Source of the DNA: a virus
Direction: 5' to 3' (one strand)
DNA length: 41,036 bases
IMG/VR virus record: IMGVR_UViG_3300005913_001274
Location: 1 to 41,036 of that record
Part shown: positions 7,088-14,619 of the stretch, piece by piece
How positions within the stretch are numbered: the stretch's first letter is position 1
How the letters are laid out: each line of letters begins with the position of its first letter
Notes under the pieces: generated by a model
Told to the model about the DNA's origin: nothing
What the model saw: the letters and a program-made list of their open reading frames with translations, nothing else
Database searches by the model: none
Program-made: the position numbers and the translations under genes

Positions 7088-7814
7088 ATCCAATAGTAAT
7101 AGTGTTTTTTTAGTTGTCTTATGTGCACTAGCAATATCTAGTATCGGCATATATTTCTATACATTAGGGTTAAAGGAAATAGTAACAGTTTTAATTTTTT
7201 ATTTTTTATATTTTGGCATTGGTGTAAGCATGATGTTACATCGATTTTATAGTCATAAAAGCTTTAAGTTTAAATCCGTTATTATCCAAAAACTATGTAC
7301 TATAATCACAGTCCTTGCTGGTAGAGGCAGTCCTATGGGTTGGGTGTATGTACACAGAGTACATCATGCGTATTCAGACACGGATAAGGATCCACACCCC
7401 CCAAATAGTCCAATGATGTTATTGCCACATCGGACACGGGTTGAGAAGATTAATCTGAGATTGATAAAAGATTTACTTAATAAGGAAAATATTTTTATTA
7501 ATGACTGGTACGTTTTAATTCATATAGTATTTGTACTAGTACTGACTCTTATTAACCCATGGTTAACGGTATTTGTTTGGGCAATACCCGTATGCATTAC
7601 CGGATCAATGATGGATCTAGTAACTTACTGTAATCACTTTATAGGCTACAGAAACTTTGAAACCAAAGATAATAGTAGAAATATTTTTATATTTGGATAC
7701 TTAGCACTTGGTGAAGGATGGCATAACAACCATCACGCAAATGCTAGTAATTATAGTTTCCAACACAAGTGGTGGGAATTTGATCCTATAGCACTAATTA
7801 TAAAAGTGTTATAA
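7080..7814 (+). CDS. Membrane fatty-acid (acyl) desaturase, copy 1
   Basis: 244 residues with the three histidine boxes of membrane di-iron desaturases: H54-RFYS-H59, H92-RV-HH96 and H215-NN-HH219, separated by hydrophobic membrane spans (about 8-50, 143-180). The box forms HRFYSH, HRVHHAYSD and GEGWHNNHHA place it with the delta-9 stearoyl-CoA or acyl-lipid desaturases. It would insert a double bond into an acyl chain using O2 and reduced ferredoxin or a similar donor. The start lies inside the oxygenase gene. The stop abuts the stop of a second desaturase on the other strand, so the two run tail to tail without spacer. Confidence 0.9.
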   Translation: MFKSNSNSVFLVVLCALAISSIGIYFYTLGLKEIVTVLIFYFLYFGIGVSMMLHRFYSHKSFKFKSVIIQKLCTIITVLAGRGSPMGWVYVHRVHHAYSDTDKDPHPPNSPMMLLPHRTRVEKINLRLIKDLLNKENIFINDWYVLIHIVFVLVLTLINPWLTVFVWAIPVCITGSMMDLVTYCNHFIGYRNFETKDNSRNIFIFGYLALGEGWHNNHHANASNYSFQHKWWEFDPIALIIKVL

Positions 7815-8594
7815 TTTCGCTGTTTTCATGCTATCAGTTGTGCCGGATAGTAAACAGATTAGATATATGCAGTACGCACTGATATCAATTTCCCACCATT
7901 TATATTGGAACGTATAACTTGCAGGCCGGGCATGATGGTTATTGTGCCATCCGTCACCCCAATTTAAAGCAGAAATCCACCAAGTATTTCTACTATCATC
8001 ACTTGTTTTAAAATTTGTATAACCAGTCGAGTGATTAGCCCAATTTGTCATATTACTAATCCAAGTTTGTAAGGTGACTGGGATTATAAAACCGTAAAGA
8101 CCTAGGTGCGGGTCGATTGCAAATAGAGCCAAACCCCATAGAACAAATATTAAGTAGTAATACCTATGCAGGTTAACGTGAAATTTATACCGCAACATAC
8201 TTTTTGCATCCATTGGATTAAATTTATAATTATATTTTCCAAATATAATTTTCCAACCAGCGTTGTGAGGACTATGTGGATCACCATCCTTATCGGTATA
8301 TTTATGATGCGTTCTATGGACTGATAACCACCCTAACGTAGATCCAGTGCCACCCATAGCACCAAAGAAGCTGAATAAGTATTCGCACCACTTTGGCATC
8401 TTAAAGCTCTTGTGTGTCAAGTATCTGTGAAATGTTATTGTGATACCTAAACACCCAGACATATAATACACTAATATGCTTAAGATCAACCAATACGGCT
8501 CAAATGCTAAGTACAATCCGATAGCAGTAAATATAGTAAATAATATTTGAGTTATTGCTATACCTTTTATATTGGAGTAAAAATATTCGGTCAT
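7809..8594 (-). CDS. Membrane fatty-acid (acyl) desaturase, copy 2
   Basis: 261 residues, the same family as its convergent neighbour but clearly diverged. Histidine boxes are H56-RYLT-H61, H93-RT-HH97 and H217-NN-HH221, with HKYTDKDGDPHSPH after box 2. Hydrophobic segments at about 11-50 and 145-185 give the usual membrane layout. The ATG follows the stop of the upstream gene (8596) after one base (TAAGATG), which means tight coupling in the minus-strand operon. Two different desaturases in one phage locus would suit two positions on a chain or two chain types. That is inference. Confidence 0.9.
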   Translation of the reverse strand: MTEYFYSNIKGIAITQILFTIFTAIGLYLAFEPYWLILSILVYYMSGCLGITITFHRYLTHKSFKMPKWCEYLFSFFGAMGGTGSTLGWLSVHRTHHKYTDKDGDPHSPHNAGWKIIFGKYNYKFNPMDAKSMLRYKFHVNLHRYYYLIFVLWGLALFAIDPHLGLYGFIIPVTLQTWISNMTNWANHSTGYTNFKTSDDSRNTWWISALNWGDGWHNNHHARPASYTFQYKWWEIDISAYCIYLICLLSGTTDSMKTAKL

Positions 8595-8595
8595 C

Positions 8596-9039
8596 TTATT
8601 GTGCTGCCCTTTTTGCTTCTCTTAATTCTGAAATTGGTTCTGCTCCGTAAGGGTTCTCAGCGTATATGTGTTTTCCTTCAAGAATATTAGTTTCATCATC
8701 TGAAATTTCAGCTTTTACCGATTCCAATATAAATTGGTAGCCCAATACTTTTGCAGTCTCATCGGCTATATTATTAAGTGTTAATTCATATGCATCACGA
8801 TCATCTTCAGTTTCAAACAAGTGATATGAAATTGCAGTCCAACCTTCTACAATACGAAAAGTCGTTATTCTAGGTAGTGCAAATAAATAGTTGGTTTTTT
8901 CTAAAAAATTATCTAAAGCTCCATCCATGGAACCAAAAGCAATTTTTACTATCCGACCCATGATTTTTTCAGGTTCTGTTATTAGAATGCCACCCCTATT
9001 CTGTTCCCATAATTCACTAGTAACTTTTAATAAAAACAT
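8596..9039 (-). CDS. Unknown protein in desaturase operon, possibly ferredoxin-like fold
   Basis: 147 residues, not recognised. The pattern strand-helix-strand with ITTFRIVEGWTAISYHLFETEDDRDAYELTL is reminiscent of dimeric alpha/beta-barrel (ABM-type) proteins, in which a strand is followed by an acidic 'edr' helix, but no catalytic residues can be named. The ATG at 9039 has GGAG 7 nt upstream and is preferred over a TTG 12 nt earlier. A late box (TATAAATA, minus strand) ends 27 nt upstream of the ATG. The gene sits between the PP-loop gene and desaturase 2, one base from the latter, so a role next to the desaturase is plausible. Confidence 0.7.
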   Translation of the reverse strand: MFLLKVTSELWEQNRGGILITEPEKIMGRIVKIAFGSMDGALDNFLEKTNYLFALPRITTFRIVEGWTAISYHLFETEDDRDAYELTLNNIADETAKVLGYQFILESVKAEISDDETNILEGKHIYAENPYGAEPISELREAKRAAQ

Positions 9040-9054
9040 AATGCTCTCCAAAAT

Positions 9055-10206
9055 TTATATAATATTATTTATACATCCCAATGTATAATACTTAACACAA
9101 GTTTTAAATCCATTTCTTTGCGGGTTTAAAAATTCATCCTTGATACTATTCACAAAATTTTTAGTATCACTTTCAATCATTTGGATCATTTTACTACCTT
9201 TGTGCTTATCGTATAGCCATTGGTCGTGTTGCCCTAAAAAGATATCCGTTGGCTTATCTGCTTGAAACACATCAATATATGTTGATGGATAGATGAATGG
9301 TGTTATTGCTCGTTGATAGGTTGAATTTCGCTGTCGTTTTTCGTGTGATGTCAACTCATTCTGTTGTGATGTTCTTGGAAAATATTTAGCAACATGGTGA
9401 TTTGATTTTATCACATTGTTTAAAAGAACATGAGCTTGCTTACACGGTATAGAGGGGTCATCGTACCAATAAAATGGAACATTCTCAACACCTATATACT
9501 GTTCTTCAAAAGGCGGTCTACAAACATTTAATGCTATATCAGATAAGACTATATAAGCATTTTTAGTCTTATCTGAAAGATATATTTGTGGTTTGTCTAT
9601 TCCGTACACAAAAGCAACTCTTTTATCGGCTTCTGCCAGTTTTTTAATGTGAGTGAGTCTATCAAATGTATACCTTGCGGCACTTGTTGGATGTAACCAT
9701 TCACCACAGCGCTTTAACCAAATATCAGTTTTAAAATTTGTCAGCTCATGAAAGTAATCATGTACAGTTATCTTTTGCTGAGGGAACTCTCGTTTTATCT
9801 CATTTAAAAGTGGTAACTGTGTGTATGTGGTTTCTGAAACTGTATTGACATTTCGGGTATCTTTATTGTTTAATTGCATATCGCCAAGACCTTCTAATTG
9901 GACACTGGCTACAATTTCATCAATCTTAATACCATTTCTTAAAAAAGAGTATGCAACATTTCTACTATCAGCACCACCACTTACAAGTACTACGACATAA
10001 TCAAATTCTTCTCTAATCTCTCTTGCTCTAATAGCATATAATTGATCTAGTGATAACTCTGGTTCTTTTGTCCAATCAAAGCTCTCGTATATGCTGTCAT
10101 TGTATTGCCACACAACTTCTTGCTTGGTAGCATCTGCATGAGATACAGCATCCAACTTGTCATAAAAAGGTGTATTGCCGACAGTATAATAATGCATTGG
10201 TATCAT
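9055..10206 (-). CDS. PP-loop ATP pyrophosphatase, asparagine synthetase-like (copy 2)
   Basis: 383 residues with the PP-loop SGGADS at 76-81 (YVVVLVSGGADSRNVAYSFL) and the following 'G-I-x-I-D-E-I' strand typical of asparagine synthetase C-terminal domains. The N-terminal 70 residues are not a glutaminase domain: there is no N-terminal catalytic Cys. The C-terminal half (FIYPSTYIDVFQADKPTDIFLGQHDQWLYDKHKG) resembles the distal part of stand-alone asparagine-synthetase-like phage proteins. It is about 80 residues longer than the copy at 5549-6460. ATG 10206 overlaps the stop of the cupin gene (AATGA). Likely an amide- or adenylate-forming step on an unknown acid. Confidence 0.8.
   Translation of the reverse strand: MIPMHYYTVGNTPFYDKLDAVSHADATKQEVVWQYNDSIYESFDWTKEPELSLDQLYAIRAREIREEFDYVVVLVSGGADSRNVAYSFLRNGIKIDEIVASVQLEGLGDMQLNNKDTRNVNTVSETTYTQLPLLNEIKREFPQQKITVHDYFHELTNFKTDIWLKRCGEWLHPTSAARYTFDRLTHIKKLAEADKRVAFVYGIDKPQIYLSDKTKNAYIVLSDIALNVCRPPFEEQYIGVENVPFYWYDDPSIPCKQAHVLLNNVIKSNHHVAKYFPRTSQQNELTSHEKRQRNSTYQRAITPFIYPSTYIDVFQADKPTDIFLGQHDQWLYDKHKGSKMIQMIESDTKNFVNSIKDEFLNPQRNGFKTCVKYYTLGCINNII
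9066..9073 (-). promoter_or_regulatory. T4-type late promoter, minus strand
   Basis: An exact minus-strand TATAAATA inside the last codons of the PP-loop gene (9055-10206), 27 nt before the ATG at 9039. It would give the unknown gene and desaturase 2 a late transcript of their own. Confidence 0.65.
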
Positions 10207-10829
10207 TTTATATACGTCCGTGTTTTCATTGGATTACCCTCATCCCGTGGACCATCCTCACTATCTGGGTGGAATGCTATGAGTGACATGGGAGAGTCTT
10301 CTGTGGAGAACCTATGGTTCACCATTCTATCTAAAACAAAAACATCACCAGCATTTAGTTCATACTTATCATTTTCAATCCAAGCTGTTCCGTGGCCATG
10401 TAACACAAACCCTACTCTTAAACTTGGATGTGTGTGAAATGATTGGTTAACACCTTTTGGAAAATACAGGTAATTCAGACAGGGGTCGCCATTCCTCGGT
10501 GGATTGATAACATTAGTGTTGCTACAACCATTGATGTAAGATAAATCACCGTGAATGGTAGGGTCTAAGGTTGCAATCTTTTCGGTTAGTGTTTTAAATC
10601 CCGGAGTCTCAACAACATAACCATCACCCTTAAACGTAACTGTTTCATTTAAAGCACCAACAAATAAACCAGTCTCTGTTTTTAATGTATTTGTCGATAC
10701 AGATCCAAGTAAAGCAAAGTACTTTGTCGTTTTGGTTACTGTTGTGTATTCATCACCACTCAATTTTCGGATATGCACTACATTACGGTGGTCAATATAT
10801 TCATCCGCATTTTTAATAATTTTAAACAT
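10203..10829 (-). CDS. Cupin-domain protein
   Basis: 208 residues. The C-terminal part is a cupin: motif 1 with H132-T-H134 in QSFHTHPSLRVGFVLHGHG, motif 2 with GDVFVLDRMVNHRF (H172), spaced as in the conserved beta-barrel. The usual motif 1 Glu is not obvious, so metal binding may use three His. The N-terminal 110 residues are unassigned. Cupins with this metal site include dioxygenases, isomerases and hydroxylases as well as binding proteins. The gene is translationally linked on both sides: its ATG shares one base with the stop of the acetyltransferase-like gene, and its stop overlaps the PP-loop start. Confidence 0.75.
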   Translation of the reverse strand: MFKIIKNADEYIDHRNVVHIRKLSGDEYTTVTKTTKYFALLGSVSTNTLKTETGLFVGALNETVTFKGDGYVVETPGFKTLTEKIATLDPTIHGDLSYINGCSNTNVINPPRNGDPCLNYLYFPKGVNQSFHTHPSLRVGFVLHGHGTAWIENDKYELNAGDVFVLDRMVNHRFSTEDSPMSLIAFHPDSEDGPRDEGNPMKTRTYIK

Positions 10830-11425
10830 TATAATTTTTTCCTGTATTCATCTTTTAAAGTCCATCTAATTATAACAGTATCAACAGGCGTTTTAAGTCT
10901 TTTCCAAAAAGTGTATTTAATATGCTCGGGTTCGGTATTTTTTGTAAGTACTTGTTCCCACACGCAGTCGTATCTAGGAGCCCACAAGTCGTATTTGCCA
11001 GCAAATCTTTTAAGTAGTTTTTTTGTTGCCAATTCATGTTTAATTGGCCTTCTAGCTAAAACAGAATCGTATCCGTTTGACTCAGCATAAGTTACCAGTA
11101 ATAGTGTTGTTCCATAAAAATGCTGAAAGTATTTTACGAATGATTCTAATCCATTGCTTATGGTGGATGAATACATTCTATGAATAATCCAAGTTTTTTT
11201 GTTGATTGGAAAATATCCGCTTATAGCGTAAATTAACACACCATCTTCAAACGCACCCACCATCTCATTATTGGGATCAAGTAAAAATTTAAGGGCCGAG
11301 TCCTTTAAATTTTTACATAATTCATCAGATGCCTGTGTGCCTAGATGCGATTTAGATTTATCTATTAGACTATTGAGTGCTGGTAAATCATCATAATCTA
11401 AATTTCTATATTCAATATTATTCAT
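10829..11425 (-). CDS. GNAT-like acyltransferase (copy 2)
   Basis: 198 residues with an N-terminal GNAT-type opening (IEYRNLDYDDLPALNSLI), a strand EMVGAFEDGVLIYAISGYF with the usual 'v-a-x-x-d-g-x-l-v-g' look, and a basic C-terminus. The acetyl-CoA loop is not clear, as in the copy at 4958-5500, so acyl-CoA or acyl-ACP could be the donor. It heads the tightly overlapping set acyltransferase, cupin, PP-loop. The gap of 104 nt upstream holds no gene I can support. It has a GTTTATAAAG stretch but no exact late box. Confidence 0.55.
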   Translation of the reverse strand: MNNIEYRNLDYDDLPALNSLIDKSKSHLGTQASDELCKNLKDSALKFLLDPNNEMVGAFEDGVLIYAISGYFPINKKTWIIHRMYSSTISNGLESFVKYFQHFYGTTLLLVTYAESNGYDSVLARRPIKHELATKKLLKRFAGKYDLWAPRYDCVWEQVLTKNTEPEHIKYTFWKRLKTPVDTVIIRWTLKDEYRKKL

Positions 11426-11529
11426 TATGAAATTATTTTAATAATAAAAAACGCTTTATAAACAAACGTTCAGTTGAGATTTTTTTCATAGTGTAAGGTG
11501 CCTTATGCGTATACTAATATATATCAATA

Positions 11530-12387
11530 CTATACGACTAAGCCTCTGTTGATCATATCCGTAGGATGTATTTTATTGCAATATTCGTTGGTGCTCCATC
11601 GTTCACCATCAAATTCTAGCCATGGAGACCATCCAACAACAATGCAAGTTCTATTCATCATGTTACGCTTATAATTAAAATTCCATCGGTGGACTTTGTA
11701 TGTATTCCAATGATATGCATATCCCGGCTCAAAATATAATTTAGTTCCGGTGTCTTTAAATTCAATAAAATAATCATCACTGTATGTTATAGGTATAAGC
11801 AATCTAGAAACAAATTCATTTCTTTCGTCTGTATGCCACATAAACTCCATATCACTTTTCATTATGAATCTAGGTCTAATTTCAGCCAACCTACCTTGTA
11901 TTAACTTTCGTTTAAGCTTTTCAAATACCGATGGAAATGATCTAAACCTAGTAACATTAGTTTCACTGCGTAGCCCTAAACAATCGGCGTATGTGTTAAA
12001 ATTAAGATAATTTATATTATCAGAATACTTATATGCTTCAAGATCATGTATCCATTTTTTAGGGTCCGTAATCATACTAGTTGATCGTGGATTACCAAGA
12101 GCGTGTGCGTGTTTTGGTAAGTCAAATCTATAATCTGGATTATATGTAAGTCCCAAACCACCGTATAGACTGCTTCTTTTCCAGCTATTTTGTCTACGGT
12201 GTATCATTCCGTACCAACCAAATTTATCGAAGGCTAAATTTACATCTTTCTGTAAATCGGTCCACGGTAAGTCAATTGGTATCTTTATGTACTCATCTTT
12301 GCATTCTGGTTTAATTGGGGTAATTCCAAAATAATTTGTTAACTGAGCTTCTCTGGAAGAATTAATATTAAAATCGGTATCAAGCAT
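11530..12387 (-). CDS. 2OG-Fe(II) oxygenase, aspartyl/asparaginyl hydroxylase-like (copy 2)
   Basis: 285 residues. The C-terminal half is an Asp/Asn beta-hydroxylase-type barrel: H185-x-D187 in MWHTDERN, the distal H233 in KVHRWNFNY, and an Arg (R246) in NRTCIVVGW, the usual 2-oxoglutarate contact, all with the spacing of that family. The N-terminal 150 residues are family-specific and unassigned (IHRRQNSWKRSSLYGGLG). It would hydroxylate a peptide side chain or small molecule. It opens the minus arm of the island. A CATAAATA box lies 6 nt before its ATG, and the left copy of the 27-bp inverted repeat lies just further upstream. Confidence 0.75.
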   Translation of the reverse strand: MLDTDFNINSSREAQLTNYFGITPIKPECKDEYIKIPIDLPWTDLQKDVNLAFDKFGWYGMIHRRQNSWKRSSLYGGLGLTYNPDYRFDLPKHAHALGNPRSTSMITDPKKWIHDLEAYKYSDNINYLNFNTYADCLGLRSETNVTRFRSFPSVFEKLKRKLIQGRLAEIRPRFIMKSDMEFMWHTDERNEFVSRLLIPITYSDDYFIEFKDTGTKLYFEPGYAYHWNTYKVHRWNFNYKRNMMNRTCIVVGWSPWLEFDGERWSTNEYCNKIHPTDMINRGLVV

Positions 12388-12392
12388 TTGAC

Positions 12393-12400
12393 TATTTATG
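12393..12400 (-). promoter_or_regulatory. Late-promoter-like box, minus strand
   Basis: CATAAATA on the minus strand, one base off the T4 late box, between the left inverted-repeat arm and the ATG at 12387. Only 5 nt separate it from the ATG, so it would give an almost leaderless message. Weak. Confidence 0.3.
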
Positions 12401-12406
12401 TGTGTA

Positions 12407-12433
12407 ATATTAGAACTTTCGTATTATAGCCTA
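12407..12433 (-). repeat. Left arm of 27-bp perfect inverted repeat
   Basis: Exact reverse complement of 13551-13577. Allowing one mismatch the match extends to 31 bp (12407-12437 with 13547-13577). Read outward on the minus strand it contains TATAAT and points to the oxygenase gene at 12387. The pair encloses the DUF932 gene together with its early promoter and terminator. Confidence 0.95.
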
Positions 12434-12461
12434 TAGTGCTACTAAATTTTATTTGAATCAT

Positions 12462-12525
12462 TTGCGCATTTATATCCGAAAGTATTACAAAAAACTGTTT
12501 ACTTTCCGGCCAGACTGTGTATAAT
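12462..12525 (+). promoter_or_regulatory. Early promoter of the DUF932 gene with conserved upstream element
   Basis: -35 TTTACT (12498-12503), 16-nt spacer, -10 TATAAT (12520-12525) with TGTG ahead of it (extended -10). The sequence from 12478 to 12525 matches 39342-39389 at 44 of 48 positions. Further upstream, 12462-12488 is an inverted copy of an element found at 39297-39323 and 40659-40682. The initial transcript shares CCAAC-A-AC with other early leaders. Confidence 0.85.
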
Positions 12526-12560
12526 ACATCTATGACCAACAAACTTTAGGAGAATATGTA

Positions 12561-13517
12561 ATGGCTCATATGATGGAAACAATGGCATACGCTGGTGAAA
12601 CCCCATGGCACGGTTTAGGTGAGGCAGTCTCTAATGACTTATCACCTACACAGATGATGAAAAAGGCCGGTTGCGACTGGACTGTACATGAGGTTGAAAG
12701 CTTCGTTGAGTTTGATGGCCGAAAAATCCCTACTGGACAAAAATCCCTTGTTCGTGGCACAGATGGTAAAGTCCTTACCAATGTAGGCGCGGATTGGAAA
12801 CCAGTGCAGAATGAACAGGCATTTGAGTTCTTCTCAGAGTATGTATACGCCGGCAATATGGAGATGCACACTGCCGGTTCACTTAAGGGTGGATCAATGA
12901 TTTGGGCTTTAGCTAAGGTCAAAGAATCTTTTGAATTATTTAAAGGTGATGAAGTTGAATCTTTTCTACTATTTTCTAACCCACATCAATACGGTAAGTC
13001 AATTGATGTTCGTTTTACTCCTATCCGTGTTGTATGTAATAACACTCTGACACTTGCTTTAGATCGTGATGCATCACGTGGTGTTCGCGTTGGCCATCGT
13101 GCAGAGTTTAATGGCGATATGGTGAAAGAACAACTGGGTATTGCACAAGAAAAGTTCTCTCAGTACAAAGAGATGGCTCAGTTCTTGGGTAGCAAGCGCT
13201 TCACTATGGATAAGTTGATTGAGTACTACAACACAGTATTTCCACGTACATCCTATAAGCGTATCCGTAATATGGATCTATCAGCTGAGACACTTTCACG
13301 GCCTGCAAAACAAGCCTTTGATGTGTTGGAATCACAACCTGGTGCAAATTTTGCAGAAGGCAGCTGGTGGCAAGCTTTCAACTCAGTTACTTATATGACT
13401 GACCACTTGCAAGGCCGAAGCCAAGAGAACCGGCTCTACTCAAGCTGGTACGGCTCTAACCAACTGCGCAAACGATTAGCACTCAATGCGGCGGTTGAGT
13501 TTGCCGAAATGTCATAA
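12561..13517 (+). CDS. DUF932 family protein
   Basis: 318 residues with the conserved start of the DUF932 / phage-plasmid TIGR03299 family (MAHMMETMAYAGETPWHGLG), the central GGSMIWALAKV and FSNPHQYGKSIDVRFTPIRVVCNNTL, and the length usual for the family. The function is unknown, although it is very common in large phages and plasmids. It is a one-gene unit: strong early promoter at 12498-12525, TAGGAG ribosome binding site before ATG 12561, and an intrinsic terminator right after the stop. The whole unit lies between outward-pointing copies of a 27-bp inverted repeat, so it may have arrived as a module. Confidence 0.9.
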   Translation: MAHMMETMAYAGETPWHGLGEAVSNDLSPTQMMKKAGCDWTVHEVESFVEFDGRKIPTGQKSLVRGTDGKVLTNVGADWKPVQNEQAFEFFSEYVYAGNMEMHTAGSLKGGSMIWALAKVKESFELFKGDEVESFLLFSNPHQYGKSIDVRFTPIRVVCNNTLTLALDRDASRGVRVGHRAEFNGDMVKEQLGIAQEKFSQYKEMAQFLGSKRFTMDKLIEYYNTVFPRTSYKRIRNMDLSAETLSRPAKQAFDVLESQPGANFAEGSWWQAFNSVTYMTDHLQGRSQENRLYSSWYGSNQLRKRLALNAAVEFAEMS

Positions 13518-13521
13518 CGAT

Positions 13522-13543
13522 AAGGGCTTCGGCCCTTTTTTTT
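13522..13543 (+). terminator. Intrinsic terminator after the DUF932 gene
   Basis: AAGGGC-TTCG-GCCCTT with a UUCG tetraloop and an 8-T run, starting 5 nt after the DUF932 stop. One of the clearest terminators in the window. Confidence 0.95.
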
Positions 13544-13550
13544 ATTACTT

Positions 13551-13577
13551 TAGGCTATAATACGAAAGTTCTAATAT
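13551..13577 (+). repeat. Right arm of 27-bp perfect inverted repeat
   Basis: Exact reverse complement of 12407-12433. On the plus strand it contains TATAAT (13556-13561) and lies 21 nt before the late box of the head-protein operon. A good -35 is not seen, so whether the TATAAT works as a promoter is open. Confidence 0.95.
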
Positions 13578-13598
13578 CTAGATCCTACTAAAAATTTG

Positions 13599-13606
13599 TA
13601 TAAATA
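13599..13606 (+). promoter_or_regulatory. T4-type late promoter of the head-protein operon
   Basis: TATAAATA, 32 nt before ATG 13639. A short stem (AGTAAG / CTTACT, about 13609-13634) follows in the leader. It is the only exact promoter match ahead of the run 13639-22458. Confidence 0.8.
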
Positions 13607-13638
13607 TAGTAAGTCAAAACAATATTGCTTACTAAGAA

Positions 13639-14619
13639 ATGAAAACATTTATCTATTTTTTACAGGAAAAAAACATGTATGCGCCGTTAAAGCATAACGA
13701 CCTCACAAAGCGTGGCGGATTCCGCGTACAGGCTTTTCTAGATAAAATAAAGGACGGTGAGACCTTTTTGACGACAAAGGGTTTGGTGAAAATCGATAAG
13801 TCGCAATACAGTGATATCGAAGCCCAAATGCCTCAGAACGGATATAGCGCTGAGCTAAAGGCAAAGAACGATAAAAACTCTGCAATTAAAGTCAGCTATC
13901 CTAAAGATTTTTTTAAGACACCTGAGTTTGGCGGCAAAGGCGTTGGCTTTGGTACTGCGGCCGAAGATGCGTTCCTTAGCAAATTTAGAAAAGAACTTGA
14001 AGAAACGTTGAAAAAAGAAAATCAGCCTGCAATTAAAATGAGAGTAGGCGGAAGATTAGTGATGGTATCAGGAATCGAAAGTACACCTGGCACCCCAAAA
14101 TCAGACTTCCATTTGTTAGGTCCTAAAGGGGAAGAAGTTGCGTGGCTATCACATAAAGCTGGTTCAAAGCCAACTGATTTTCAGCAATACGGTGGTCTAA
14201 GCGCTTCCGTGTTTAAAAGCAATAAAGAAGTGAAAGCTTTTATGAAGGCTACAATTGCAAAATTTCCTAAAGGCTTAGACAGGGCCCAAGCCGTTTATAG
14301 GCCAGTATTAGATAACACCGTTATCCAACAATCAGTTTGGGGAGTAGATTGGAAAATTGGTGGTAAACGTGGTCGAGATAATGTCGATGAATTTCATCAA
14401 GGTCTTATGAAGTTAGTAAAAAAGAATAATATATATGCTATAAATTCGCACCACCAAGGTAAAAATAGTGATAAGTTAGATGGCAACGGATACGAAGCTA
14501 TATACTATGCACGATTTACTACTGACCGCGGAGCTAATGTAGCTGGTGAGTTTCTACCTAGAGCCCGAGTAGGTGTATTTCCTCGAGCAAAAGCTGGTAA
14601 TACAGCCGAAAAAATTTAA
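13639..14619 (+). CDS. Head-internal/capsid cargo protein candidate with CTS-like N-terminus
   Basis: 326 residues, function unknown. The first residues MKTFIYFLQE|KN resemble the capsid-targeting peptide of T4 internal proteins (MKTYQEFIAE|A), including a final hydrophobic-x-Glu that fits the cleavage rule of the T4 prohead protease gp21. The rest is Lys/Gly-rich with a mixed alpha/beta body (VAWLSHKAGSKPTDFQQYGG, QSVWGVDWKIGG, INSHHQGKNSDKLDGNGYEAIYYA) and no domain I can name. It is the first gene of the late operon, behind TATAAATA at 13599, and its stop (TAA) abuts the ATG of the next gene. Delivery into the host with the DNA is inferred from the N-terminus only. Confidence 0.7.
   Translation: MKTFIYFLQEKNMYAPLKHNDLTKRGGFRVQAFLDKIKDGETFLTTKGLVKIDKSQYSDIEAQMPQNGYSAELKAKNDKNSAIKVSYPKDFFKTPEFGGKGVGFGTAAEDAFLSKFRKELEETLKKENQPAIKMRVGGRLVMVSGIESTPGTPKSDFHLLGPKGEEVAWLSHKAGSKPTDFQQYGGLSASVFKSNKEVKAFMKATIAKFPKGLDRAQAVYRPVLDNTVIQQSVWGVDWKIGGKRGRDNVDEFHQGLMKLVKKNNIYAINSHHQGKNSDKLDGNGYEAIYYARFTTDRGANVAGEFLPRARVGVFPRAKAGNTAEKI

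Noticed and set aside
11435-11489. 18-codon minus-strand frame (MKKISTERLFIKRF...) in the gap before the GNAT-like gene
   Set aside because: Too short, ribosome binding site only weak (AAGG), and no overlap with neighbours. Kept as unannotated gap sequence.
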